Source: Sciscionella sediminilitoris
GTDB taxonomy: Bacteria > Actinomycetota > Actinomycetes > Mycobacteriales > Pseudonocardiaceae
Assembly: GCF_000737195.2 (NCBI RefSeq)
Contig: NZ_JALM01000017.1
Span: forward strand, 124,001 to 188,000
DNA length: 64,000 nucleotides
Direction: 5' to 3'
Under the pieces are notes generated by a model. It was not told where the DNA came from and did not search any database. It was given only the letters and a program-made list of their open reading frames with translations. Made by a program: the position numbers and the translations under genes. Shown in pieces: positions 17,524 to 25,381 of this stretch; the first letter of the stretch is position 1; every line of letters starts with the position of its first letter.

Positions 17524-17943
17524 ATGACTCCATCGACCCCGAATCCGCCGGAGAGCACCGAGGCCACCGCGATCCGAGCTATCGTCACGGACCTGGAAAC
17601 AGCCTTGAACACCGCCGACGCCGAGCTGATGAGCACCCACTTCACCGCCAACGCCATCGTGATCGAGGCGAACGGAACCGTGCTCTCCGGGCGCGCCGAG
17701 CTGCACGAGCGATACCGGCGCGGCTTCGCGGCCGAGCTGCACGGGATGCGCGCCCGCTATACGCCCGCCGAGCCGATCTTCCTTCGCCCCGATGTCGCAC
17801 TCGTGCACCAGCGCGCACACGCGGTCGATGCCGACGGCGAACCGCTCGAGCTCGACCACACCATGATCACGTCATATGTCCTTGTCAATCAGGAGGGCCG
17901 CTGGTGGATCCGGGCACGCCAGGACACGCTCGCGCCAGCCTGA
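17524..17943 (+). CDS. SnoaL/SgcJ-like NTF2-fold protein
   Basis: 139 residues of the NTF2-like superfamily. The N-terminal helix pair (IRAIVTDLETALNTADAELMSTHFTANA) is followed by the curved sheet containing VIEANGTVLSGRAELHERY and ending WWIRARQDTLAP, as in SgcJ/EcaC-type proteins. Such folds are small-molecule binders or isomerase-like enzymes; no catalytic residues can be assigned. It is divergent from the MerR gene with a MerR-type promoter, so it is probably induced in response to the MerR ligand and may bind or detoxify it. Confidence 0.75.
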   Translation: MTPSTPNPPESTEATAIRAIVTDLETALNTADAELMSTHFTANAIVIEANGTVLSGRAELHERYRRGFAAELHGMRARYTPAEPIFLRPDVALVHQRAHAVDADGEPLELDHTMITSYVLVNQEGRWWIRARQDTLAPA

Positions 17944-17979
17944 ACGATCACACAGTCGCCGCAGGGGGTCCGAGCCGAG

Positions 17980-18177
17980 CTACTTCCCGCCCCGGACCCG
18001 CCGGAACTGCGAGCGGACCCAGCCCCAGAAACGACGGCGTATCTCATCGGAACGCTGGAGCCGATCCCCGTCGAGCCCGGACTCCATTTGCTGCTGCTGA
18101 ACGAACCGTTTCGCGCTCTCCTCATTCCGGGTATTGACCCACGAACTTCCGCCTCCACCGAGGTACACCGAAACCAC
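17980..18177 (-). CDS. Small basic hypothetical protein (65 aa)
   Basis: Family not recognised. GTG start with GGGA four bases upstream. The middle is glutamine-rich (VQQQQMESG), and the C-terminus is basic and aromatic (EIRRRFWGWVRSQFRRVRGG), likely an amphipathic helix that could lie on a membrane or nucleic acid. It is the second of two small genes on this strand with the same composition bias, the other starting at 18442. It could be a chance frame, but the ribosome site and resemblance to its neighbour favour a gene. Confidence 0.5.
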   Translation of the reverse strand: MVSVYLGGGGSSWVNTRNEESAKRFVQQQQMESGLDGDRLQRSDEIRRRFWGWVRSQFRRVRGGK

Positions 18178-18235
18178 CTATTCCCAGATCCCTGGTCAAC
18201 GGTCCATCACGAACGAAATCGACGATGACGCGCGC

Positions 18236-18442
18236 TCAGCGTGGCGCGGAGTAGGGATCCGAACCACGCGCGCGGAAACGGGCGATCATGCGGCTCCACC
18301 ACGACCCGCGCGCCTGCCGGACACGGTCGATCTCCGCCTTCCGCGAAGCCTGCTCCGACGAGACCCGCTCGTTCGGCCGCACATGCCGCTCACCGCGGCG
18401 ACCCGAGACCTGATGAAACTGTCCTGACCCGTAGAACATCAT
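18236..18442 (-). CDS. Small basic hypothetical protein (68 aa)
   Basis: Family not recognised. Two adjacent ATG codons (18442, 18439) follow a strong GGGAGG site, and an AT-rich promoter-like stretch (TAGTAAAAT) lies just upstream. The C-terminal part RGSWWSRMIARFRARG is basic and aromatic like the end of the neighbouring 65-residue protein. The region between (SSEQASRKAEIDRVRQ) is helical and charged. The two genes are probably co-transcribed. Function unknown; a membrane-surface or nucleic-acid contact is possible. Confidence 0.55.
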   Translation of the reverse strand: MMFYGSGQFHQVSGRRGERHVRPNERVSSEQASRKAEIDRVRQARGSWWSRMIARFRARGSDPYSAPR

Positions 18443-18615
18443 CGCCTCCCAGATTGGAACCAGTCATTTTACTATGAACAGCAAAGCGAATCGAACTTCA
18501 CAATCCGCCCGAACCACGTTCGAAGAGCCGGTGCGCGACCAGCACGGACAAGAGCACCCCGGCGGCCACGCGATCCCGGTCCCCTCAGATCGGCCATTCG
18601 CATTAGGGTGCCGCT

Positions 18616-18963
18616 ATGAGTGAAGACTGCCTGTTCTGCTCGATCGTCTCCGGGGACATCCCGGCGACGGTGGTGCACGAGACCGACGAGGTGCTGGCGT
18701 TCCGGGATCTGAACCCGCAGGCGCCGACGCATGTGCTGGTCATCCCGAAGGCGCACTATGCCAATGCGGCGGAGCTGGCGGAGGCGGAGCCGTCGGTGGC
18801 CGCTTCGCTGCTGACGGCGGCCAAGGAGGTCGCGGTGCTCGAGGGCATCGCGAAGAGCGGTTACCGGCTGGTGTTCAACACGGGCAAGGACGGGCAGCAG
18901 ACGGTGTTCCACGTGCACTGCCATGTTCTCGGCGGCCGCGCGATGGTGTGGCCTCCCGGCTGA
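18616..18963 (+). CDS. HIT family nucleotide-binding protein (HINT-like)
   Basis: 115 residues, normal length for the HINT branch, which hydrolyses nucleoside phosphoramidates and similar adenylated compounds. The histidine triad H-V-H-C-H-V is at 99-103 within FHVHCHVLGG, and the N-terminal CLFC (5-8) and GDIPA stretch match the family. ATG start; no strong ribosome site, but the sequence is clearly conserved. It precedes a DUF1542 protein gene by 117 bp on the same strand. Confidence 0.92.
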   Translation: MSEDCLFCSIVSGDIPATVVHETDEVLAFRDLNPQAPTHVLVIPKAHYANAAELAEAEPSVAASLLTAAKEVAVLEGIAKSGYRLVFNTGKDGQQTVFHVHCHVLGGRAMVWPPG

Positions 18964-19080
18964 GCCCGCCGAACGCCGACCCCGCCGAGCGCTGGGCCTG
19001 CCCACCGGGCAACGGGGAACTCCCCGGCCCGTTCCTTCGTTGCACTCGGTGACTGCTGTTGATGTGCGCTGGAGGCCGCC

Positions 19081-19824
19081 GTGAACACCGCGATCGTGAT
19101 TGTCGTGTTACTCGTCGTGGTGATCGCCGCTATCGTGCTGTTCACCAAGCGGGGCAACGACCGCAAGGCCGATGAGCTCGGCGATGCGAAGGCGGAGGCG
19201 CGGCGCTGGATCGAGCGGCTGGGCGGGCAGGTCTTCCAGCTGGAGGGCACGACGGAACCGGCGGCGAAGCAGGCGATCGCGGATGCCTCGGAGCGGTACA
19301 CGGCGGCAGGTTCACAGATCGAGCAGGCGAGCACGACGCGGCAGTGCCAGCTGGCGACGCACACCGCGATGGAGGGCCTGTACTACGTGCGTGCGGCGCG
19401 TGAGGCGCTCGGCCTGGATCCGGGCCCGGAGCTGCCGGAGATGGACGGGCAGCGCGCGGCGGGCTCGGTGACCGAGAATCGCAAGGTTCAGGTGGAGGGC
19501 CATGACTACGCGGCCTCGCCGAACCCCGGCGAGGAGACGCCGCACTACTACCCCGGTGGCACGGTGGCCGGCCGCCCGGTGCCACGCGGCTGGTACTCGG
19601 AGCCGTGGTGGAAGCCCGCGCTGATCGGCGGCGCGTGGGGTGTGGGCTCGATGCTGTTGTTCGACTCGCTGTTCTCCGGCATGCACGGCTTCGGCGGCGG
19701 CTGGGACGCCGGTGGCTTCGACCCGGGAATGGGCGATATGGGCGGCGATTTCGGCGGTATGGACATGGGCATGGACGGCGGGGACTTCGGCGATTTCGGC
19801 GGCTTCGACCTCGGCGACTGGTGA
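19081..19824 (+). CDS. DUF1542-type membrane-anchored protein with Gly/Asp/Met-rich tail
   Basis: 247 residues: an N-terminal membrane helix (4-20), then a helical region (about 25-115), then a low-complexity C-terminus (about 200-247) composed almost only of Gly, Asp, Met and Phe (GGDFGG, MDMGMDGG and similar). A tryptophan-rich stretch GWYSEPWWKPALIGG and a second hydrophobic patch precede the tail. The GTG start follows a GGAGG-like site. Relatives occur next to HIT genes in actinobacteria. Function unknown; the tail may be a disordered cell-surface segment. Confidence 0.7.
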   Translation: MNTAIVIVVLLVVVIAAIVLFTKRGNDRKADELGDAKAEARRWIERLGGQVFQLEGTTEPAAKQAIADASERYTAAGSQIEQASTTRQCQLATHTAMEGLYYVRAAREALGLDPGPELPEMDGQRAAGSVTENRKVQVEGHDYAASPNPGEETPHYYPGGTVAGRPVPRGWYSEPWWKPALIGGAWGVGSMLLFDSLFSGMHGFGGGWDAGGFDPGMGDMGGDFGGMDMGMDGGDFGDFGGFDLGDW

Positions 19825-19852
19825 GCCGCCCCGCCCGAGCACGCCCTGCCGT

Positions 19853-20470
19853 TCAGGACCGGCGCAGGAGCTCCGCGATCCGGGGCAGCGTGCGCGCGTC
19901 GATGGTGTGTCCGCCGGGATGATCGATCCGGGTGACCTCGGCCCCCGCGGCCCGCAGGTCCGCGACGAGCCGTGCGGTGTGCTCCGGAGTGGCCATGGGA
20001 TCGGCGTGGCCGTTGACCACCGCCACACGCTTACCGCTCAGGTCCGCCTCGGGCGGCTGCCGGAAGGGCACCATCGCGGCGAGCAGCACGGCACCGGCCA
20101 GCCGCTCCGGCCTGCGCAGCAGCGTGGCCGAGGCGATGTTCGCGCCGTTGGAGAAGCCGATGGCGTACCAGGAACCGGGCGCGACACCGTAGTGCCGTTC
20201 CGCGGCCTCCAGGAACGCGGCGAGCTCGTCGACACGGGCACGCAGATCGTCCTCGTCGAACACGCCTTCGCGCAGCCGCCGGAAAAACCGCGGCATGCCG
20301 TTCTCCAGCACGGTGCCCCGGACCGAGAGCACCGGGGCCTCGGGCGCGAGCTGTTCGCGCAGTGCCAGCAGATCGTGCTCATTCCCGCCGGTGCCGTGCA
20401 GGAGCAGCAGCGGTGGTTGCCCGGTTTCCCCGGGCAACCACACGTGCGGGCGGTCCAGTACCGCGGTCAT
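19853..20470 (-). CDS. Alpha/beta hydrolase, MhqD-like carboxylesterase
   Basis: 205 residues of the phospholipase/carboxylesterase family. The oxyanion stretch LLLLHGTGGNEHD is at 21-33, the nucleophile elbow GFSNG (Ser107) at 105-109, Asp157 in NGHADP and His188 in PGGHTI. The ATG overlaps the stop of the upstream dioxygenase gene (ATGA), so they are translated together. In Bacillus subtilis, MhqD and MhqO are co-induced against quinones under MhqR; the same pair plus a nearby MarR gene here suggests an equivalent role. Confidence 0.85.
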   Translation of the reverse strand: MTAVLDRPHVWLPGETGQPPLLLLHGTGGNEHDLLALREQLAPEAPVLSVRGTVLENGMPRFFRRLREGVFDEDDLRARVDELAAFLEAAERHYGVAPGSWYAIGFSNGANIASATLLRRPERLAGAVLLAAMVPFRQPPEADLSGKRVAVVNGHADPMATPEHTARLVADLRAAGAEVTRIDHPGGHTIDARTLPRIAELLRRS

Positions 20471-21444
20471 GCGGTCTCCCGTTCCGCGAATCCGGGGTTG
20501 TTCTCCTCCGGAACGGACAGGCTCGCCAGCTTGGCCTGGATCTGTTCGCGGGTCGGCTCCAGCCACGGCGGCAGCTTCAGCGCGCGGCCCAGCTCCAGCA
20601 GCGGCTCGTCGATCGCGAAACCCGGTTCATCGGTGGCGATCTCCAGCAGCGTGCCACCGGGCTCGTGAAAATAGATCGACCGGAAGTACTGCCGGTCCCG
20701 CACCTCGGTGACCTGCACACCCCGCTCGACGAGTTCTGCACGCCAGCGCAGCTGGGTCTGCTCATCCGGGGCCCGCCAGGCGACGTGGTGCACGGAGCCA
20801 CCGGAGACCAGCCCATGCGGTGCGCGGGGATCCACCAGAATATCCACGAGCGCCCCCGGTCCGCCCTCGCCCGCGGCGAACCGCAACCGGTTGCCGTCCT
20901 GGCTCTGGGCGTGCAGGCCGAGCTCGGCCAGCATCGCGATGGTGCCGCCCTCATCGCCGGTGGACAGGGTCACCGAGTGCAGTCCACGGACTCCGTGCTC
21001 GGCCGGGATGATCCCGTTGTCCCACGGTGCACGCGGGTCGCCCTGGGGGTGCGCGACCAGGGCGAGTTCGAGTCCGTCCGGATCGTGGAAGGTCAGCGCT
21101 GCCTCCCCGTCGCGTTCGGTGACCTCGCTGACCTCGGTGCCGAGCTCACGCAGATGATCCCGCCACCAGCCGATCGAGGCGGCAGGTACCGAGAACGCCG
21201 TGGTCGTGGCCTGGCCGTTGCCGTGAATACCGGGCGCCACCTTGCCGAACGGGAAGAAGGTCAGCAGCGTGCCCGGCTGTCCCTGCTCATCCCCGTAATA
21301 GAGGTGATAGACGTCCGGCGCGTCGAAGTTCACGGTGGTCTTGACCAGCCGGAGCCCGAGGGTGCGCAGGTAGAAGTCCGCGTTCGCCTGCGGGTTCCCG
21401 GCGATCGCCGTGACGTGGTGCAGGCCGCTGGTCGCGAGTGTCAT
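20467..21444 (-). CDS. Ring-cleaving dioxygenase of the VOC superfamily, MhqO-like
   Basis: 325 residues containing two vicinal-oxygen-chelate modules (about 5-130 and 150-280). Metal-ligand candidates are His9/His10 in GLHHVTAIAG, the histidines of SVHHVAW in the second module, and a glutamate in TLLEIATDEPG. MhqO-type enzymes cleave hydroquinone-like or thiol-quinone adducts. It sits between YceI and the MhqD-like hydrolase and is coupled to the latter. Induction by the divergent MarR regulator is likely. Confidence 0.85.
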   Translation of the reverse strand: MTLATSGLHHVTAIAGNPQANADFYLRTLGLRLVKTTVNFDAPDVYHLYYGDEQGQPGTLLTFFPFGKVAPGIHGNGQATTTAFSVPAASIGWWRDHLRELGTEVSEVTERDGEAALTFHDPDGLELALVAHPQGDPRAPWDNGIIPAEHGVRGLHSVTLSTGDEGGTIAMLAELGLHAQSQDGNRLRFAAGEGGPGALVDILVDPRAPHGLVSGGSVHHVAWRAPDEQTQLRWRAELVERGVQVTEVRDRQYFRSIYFHEPGGTLLEIATDEPGFAIDEPLLELGRALKLPPWLEPTREQIQAKLASLSVPEENNPGFAERETA

Positions 21445-21471
21445 CGGTCCTTTTCGAATCGGGCGGGCCGG

Positions 21472-22029
21472 TCAGTTCTGCTTGATCGCGGAGAGTTCGA
21501 ACTCGAGCACGATCTTGTCACTGACAAGTACTCCCCCGGTCTCCAGCGCTGCGTTCCAGGTGATGCCGAAGTCCTTGCGGTTGATGGTGGTGGAGCCCTC
21601 GAAACCGATCCGGCTGTTCCCGAACGGGTCGGTGGCCTGGCCCTCGAAGGACAGCGGGACGGTCACCGAACGGGTCACGCCCTTGATGGTCAGATCACCG
21701 GTCACCTCGAAGGTGTCCTGCTCGGTCCAGGTGATCTCGGTGGACCGGAAGGTGATCTCCGGGTACTCCTCCATGGCCAGGAAGTCGTTGCTGCGCAGGT
21801 GCGCGTCCCGGTCCGGGTTGCGGGTGTCAATGCTGTTCGCCGCGATCGCCAGTGCCGCCGAGGAGTTCGCCGGGTTCTCGCCGTCCACGCGTGCGGTGCC
21901 CTCGAACTCGTTGAACGCGCCGCGCACCTTGGTCACCATCGCGTGCCGCGCGACGAAACCAAGGCGGCTGTGCGCGGGGTCGATCGTGTACTCGCCGGTC
22001 AGCTGCGTGTAGTCGCTCGCCGTGGTCAT
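21472..22029 (-). CDS. YceI family lipid/isoprenoid-binding protein
   Basis: 185 residues of the YceI lipocalin-like fold, which binds polyisoprenoids such as quinone precursors. The characteristic opening GEYTIDPAHSRLGFVARHAM and later GDLTIKGVTRSVTVPLSF are intact. No signal peptide is present, as in many actinobacterial members. The ATG at 22029 follows GGAGG; the longer frame lacks a site. It is the first gene of the three-gene unit with the MhqO-like and MhqD-like genes, 27 bp ahead of the dioxygenase gene. The link to quinones fits its known ligands. Confidence 0.88.
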   Translation of the reverse strand: MTTASDYTQLTGEYTIDPAHSRLGFVARHAMVTKVRGAFNEFEGTARVDGENPANSSAALAIAANSIDTRNPDRDAHLRSNDFLAMEEYPEITFRSTEITWTEQDTFEVTGDLTIKGVTRSVTVPLSFEGQATDPFGNSRIGFEGSTTINRKDFGITWNAALETGGVLVSDKIVLEFELSAIKQN

Positions 22030-22044
22030 CTCGGTACCTCCAAT

Positions 22045-22096
22045 TAGTTGACGTGTCATATTGATACTGACTCCAACATAGGTGATGTGTCAACTA
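22045..22096. promoter_or_regulatory. Two MarR-type half-site pairs in the divergent promoter
   Basis: TGACGTGTCA (22049-22058) recurs as TGATGTGTCA (22083-22092), 34 bp apart with one mismatch. The outermost bases also form a perfect inverted pair TAGTTGAC/GTCAACTA (22045-22052 and 22089-22096). The sites lie between the divergent YceI and MarR start codons, where a MarR repressor dimer would block both promoters. Confidence 0.5.
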
Positions 22097-22115
22097 TTCC
22101 GGTAGACTGGATTCC

Positions 22116-22583
22116 GTGACGCGATGGCTCAGCGATGACGAACGACGTGCCTGGCGGGGCTACCTGGACATGAACGCGCAGCTCAGCGCGCACCTGCACC
22201 GCCAGCTGCAGGCGGACTCCGGACTGTCCCTCGCCGATTTCGACGTACTCGTCCAGCTCACCGACCGCACCGAACCGCGGATGCGCGTCGGAGAGCTGGC
22301 CGATGCGCTGCAATGGGAGAAGAGCCGTCTCTCCCACCATCTGGCCCGGATGAACAAGCGCGGGCTCATCGCGCGTGAGGACTGCCCGGACGACGCCCGC
22401 GGCGCCTTCATCGTGCTCACCGAGAAGGGCAGGCAGGCGATCGAACAGGCGGCGCCCGCGCACGTGGACACCGTGCGGGACCTGGTCTTCGATCACCTCA
22501 GCGCCGAGGAGGTAGCGGCGCTGGCCGCGATCAGCGCGCGGGTGCTCGGCAGGCTGGGGCGCGGCGGACCGGAACCGGCATGA
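22116..22583 (+). CDS. MarR family transcriptional regulator (probable quinone/aromatic sensor)
   Basis: 155 residues with a MarR winged helix: LADALQWEKSRLSHHLARM is the recognition region, and LIAREDCPDDARGAFIVLTEKGRQAI the wing. GTG start. It is divergent from the YceI-MhqO-MhqD-like unit, the arrangement of MhqR-type repressors. It is followed after 20 bp by an AraC gene on the same strand, so it may also be co-transcribed with the regulator of the aromatic cluster. No conserved redox cysteine is obvious beyond Cys in ARE-DC-PDD, so ligand binding rather than thiol sensing cannot be excluded. Confidence 0.85.
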   Translation: MTRWLSDDERRAWRGYLDMNAQLSAHLHRQLQADSGLSLADFDVLVQLTDRTEPRMRVGELADALQWEKSRLSHHLARMNKRGLIAREDCPDDARGAFIVLTEKGRQAIEQAAPAHVDTVRDLVFDHLSAEEVAALAAISARVLGRLGRGGPEPA

Positions 22584-22602
22584 GCGGAAGAGGACGTGCC
22601 CC

Positions 22603-23514
22603 ATGGACCCGCCAGGACTGATCCGGTTCCGCACCGGTGATCTGCCGCGCGCGCACCGGCTCGCGGCCTGGGAGGAGCACAACGCCCGCTCGCTGCTCGG
22701 ACTGCGCGCCCGCGCGCTGGACGACCGGCCGTTCGAGGGCACCGAGCTGAATCTGCGCCTGCCGCGGCTGGGCCTGGCCAGGGTCAGCGGTTCGCCGCAC
22801 GTGGTGCGCCGGGATCCGGACCAGATCGCACGCCACCCGGCCGAGGGGATCGTCGTGTACTTCGCCCTGGCCGGCGAGGGACGGTTCCGCGACCGCGAGG
22901 GCACCTGGGTGCTGCACCCCGGCCAGGCGCTGGTGTGCGATGCCGACCGGCCGTTTCGGCGCGGTTTCCCGCACGGGCTCACCGAACTGGTGCTCACGGC
23001 ACCACGGACCGCGCTGCGCGAAACGGCGGGACGGTGCGCGCCTGCCGGTCCGCGGGTCTTCGGTTTCCGGGACGGCGTGGGGAAGGCGCTCGCTTCGGCG
23101 GTGACGGGCGCACTCGCGGGCCACGGCGACTGGGAGACGCTGGAGAGCACGGTGCTCGGCCTGCTCGCGGGGTTGCTCGGGGCACCGGCCACCGATCGGC
23201 TCGCCGCTGCGCGCGCCTATATCGACGCGCACTTGCACGAACCGGAGCTGTCCGCGAGCCGGATCGCCGCGGCGGCAGGTTATTCCGAACGGCAGCTGTC
23301 CCGGTTGTTCGCCGAGTCCGGGCAGAGCGTGCCGCAGGCGGTGCTGGCCGCGCGGCTGGACGCGGCCCGGAGCGCGTTGACCGACCGGAACCGGGCGCGA
23401 ACCCCGATCGCCGAGCTCGCCACCCGGCACGGTTTCGCCTCCCCGGCGCACTTCTCGCGCAGTTACCGGGCCAGGTTCGGCAGTTCACCGCTGCGCGACC
23501 GCGCGCGCCGGTGA
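22603..23514 (+). CDS. AraC family transcriptional activator
   Basis: 303 residues: an N-terminal cupin-like AraC_binding_2 domain (about 10-180, with FALAGEGRFRDREGTWVLHPGQ) and a C-terminal double helix-turn-helix (about 205-300, LSASRIAAAAGYSERQLSRLF and IAELATRHGFASPAHFSRSYRARFG). Regulators of this type often activate aromatic catabolic operons such as oxygenase genes. It ends 115 bp before the FAD monooxygenase/hydroxyquinol genes, so it is their likely activator; this is inferred from position. Confidence 0.85.
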   Translation: MDPPGLIRFRTGDLPRAHRLAAWEEHNARSLLGLRARALDDRPFEGTELNLRLPRLGLARVSGSPHVVRRDPDQIARHPAEGIVVYFALAGEGRFRDREGTWVLHPGQALVCDADRPFRRGFPHGLTELVLTAPRTALRETAGRCAPAGPRVFGFRDGVGKALASAVTGALAGHGDWETLESTVLGLLAGLLGAPATDRLAAARAYIDAHLHEPELSASRIAAAAGYSERQLSRLFAESGQSVPQAVLAARLDAARSALTDRNRARTPIAELATRHGFASPAHFSRSYRARFGSSPLRDRARR

Positions 23515-23629
23515 TTTTTGCCTGGATCCGCCATCCCGGAGCATCGTGGTTCCCGGGCCGCACGGAACCTGTCACGGTGCTCCCGAGCTACCGGCGACGT
23601 GGCCGGTCCGGAAAAAGGAGGCCTCCGGC

Positions 23630-25381
23630 ATGGTCGAGACGGATGTGCTGATCGTCGGTTCGGGGCCCGCGGGTGCTTCGGCGGCGCTTTTCCTGTCCAC
23701 ACTGGGCATTCCGAACATCATGGTCACCAAATACCGCTGGACGGCGAACACGCCCCGCGCGCACATCACCAACCAGCGCACCATGGAGATTTTCCGCGAC
23801 CTCGGGATCGAGGATCAGGTACTCGCCGAGGCAACACCGCATCGGCTGATCGGCGACACGGTGTTCTGTACCTCCTTGGCGGGCGAGGAGATCGGCCGGA
23901 TCCTGGCCTGGGGTACCCATCCGGCCCGGCATGCCGACTACGAGCTGGCCTCGCCCTCGCTGAACTGTGACATCCCGCAGAACCATCTGGAACCGATCCT
24001 GGTCCGCAATGCCACGACGCGGGGCACCCATACCCGGTTCAGCACCGAATACCTCGGGCACAGCCAGGACGCGGACGGCGTGGATGTGCGGGTGCGCGAC
24101 CGGCTCTCCGGCGCCGAATACACCATCCGCGCGAAGTACCTGATCGGCGCGGACGGCGCCCGGTCCGCCGTGGCCGCGGATCTCGGGCTGCCGTACGAGG
24201 GCGAGATGGACATCGCGGGTTCGATGAACATCACGTTCACCGCGGACCTGACCCGGCTCTGCGGGCACCGTCCCTCCGCGCTGTACTGGGTCATCCAGCC
24301 CGGGGCCGAGATCGGCGGCATCGGAGCAGGACTGGTGCGCATGGTCCGGCCGTGGAACGAATGGCTGATCGTCTGGGGATTCGACATCGAGCAGGGTGTT
24401 CCCGAGGTGAGCGAGCAGGACGCCCTGAAGATCGTGCGCGATCTCGTCGGTGAACCCGAACTGCGCGCCGAGATCACCGGGATCTCGTTGTGGGGCAACA
24501 ACGAGCAGTACGCCACGCGGCTGCACCGGGGCCGGGTCTTCTGCGCCGGGGACGCCGTGCACAAGCACCCGCCGAGCAACGGACTCGGTTCCAACACCTC
24601 CATTCAGGACTCCTACAACCTGGCCTGGAAGCTCGCCGCCGTGCTCGGCGCACAGGCGGGTACCGGGCTGCTGGACACCTACTCCGCCGAGCGCGCCCCG
24701 GTCGCCCGGCAGATCGTGGCGCGGGCCAACAAATCGGCCCGGGAGTTCGGCGCGCTGTTCACCGCGCTCGGCCTGGACGGGGCCGAGACCGAGGACCAGT
24801 CGCGCGCGGCCATCGCCGAACGCAAGCAGGACAGCGCCGCCGGTGCCGCCAAACGCGCCGCCGTGCGCGAAGCCATGGCGCTGAAGAACTACGAGTTCAA
24901 CGCGCACGGCGTGGAACTGGGCCAGTGCTACGTTTCCACCGCCGTGCTCGCCGACGGCACCACTCGGCCCGAACCGAGCCGCGATCCGGAGCTGTACTAC
25001 GAGCCGTCCACCTATCCAGGAGCACGGTTGCCGCACGTGTGGGTCGGCGACAGCGCACGGCGGTACTCGACACACGATCTCGCCGCCTACGGCCGGTTCA
25101 CCCTCCTCACCGGGATCACCGGCCAGGCATGGGAATCCGCCGCGCCGCGGGTGGCCGAGCGCCTCGGCATACCGCTGACCGCCGTGGTGATCGGGCCGGG
25201 CCGCGCGGTCACCGATCTCTACTTCGACTGGGCACGGATGTGCGGTGTCGCCGAGGACGGCGCCGTACTGGTGCGCCCGGACAAACACATCGGCTGGCGC
25301 TGTGCCGCGCTGCCCGCCGATCCCGAAGCCGCGCTCGACGGCGCGCTCACGGCCATCCTGAACCGAGGAGATGAGCTATGA
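23630..25381 (+). CDS. FAD-dependent phenolic hydroxylase (resorcinol/2,4-dichlorophenol monooxygenase type)
   Basis: 583 residues predicted to hydroxylate a phenol, probably resorcinol or a related diphenol, to hydroxyquinol. FAD motif GSGPAG is at 10-15, the DG motif [14 protein letters not shown] in the middle, then [21 protein letters not shown], a form typical of TfdB/PheA hydroxylases, and a thioredoxin-like end containing RPDKHIGWR. The ATG at 23630 follows AAGGAGG; the longer upstream frame is not conserved-looking. It overlaps the fused ring-cleavage gene by ATGA. Resorcinol is inferred from the downstream pathway, as in Corynebacterium glutamicum. Confidence 0.85.
   Translation: MVETDVLIVGSGPAGASAALFLSTLGIPNIMVTKYRWTANTPRAHITNQRTMEIFRDLGIEDQVLAEATPHRLIGDTVFCTSLAGEEIGRILAWGTHPARHADYELASPSLNCDIPQNHLEPILVRNATTRGTHTRFSTEYLGHSQDADGVDVRVRDRLSGAEYTIRAKYLIGADGARSAVAADLGLPYEGEMDIAGSMNITFTADLTRLCGHRPSALYWVIQPGAEIGGIGAGLVRMVRPWNEWLIVWGFDIEQGVPEVSEQDALKIVRDLVGEPELRAEITGISLWGNNEQYATRLHRGRVFCAGDAVHKHPPSNGLGSNTSIQDSYNLAWKLAAVLGAQAGTGLLDTYSAERAPVARQIVARANKSAREFGALFTALGLDGAETEDQSRAAIAERKQDSAAGAAKRAAVREAMALKNYEFNAHGVELGQCYVSTAVLADGTTRPEPSRDPELYYEPSTYPGARLPHVWVGDSARRYSTHDLAAYGRFTLLTGITGQAWESAAPRVAERLGIPLTAVVIGPGRAVTDLYFDWARMCGVAEDGAVLVRPDKHIGWRCAALPADPEAALDGALTAILNRGDEL

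Noticed and set aside
17415-17657. Longer N-terminus for the MerR protein
   Set aside because: It would cover the divergent promoters and the SnoaL-like start, and its residues do not match the MerR fold.
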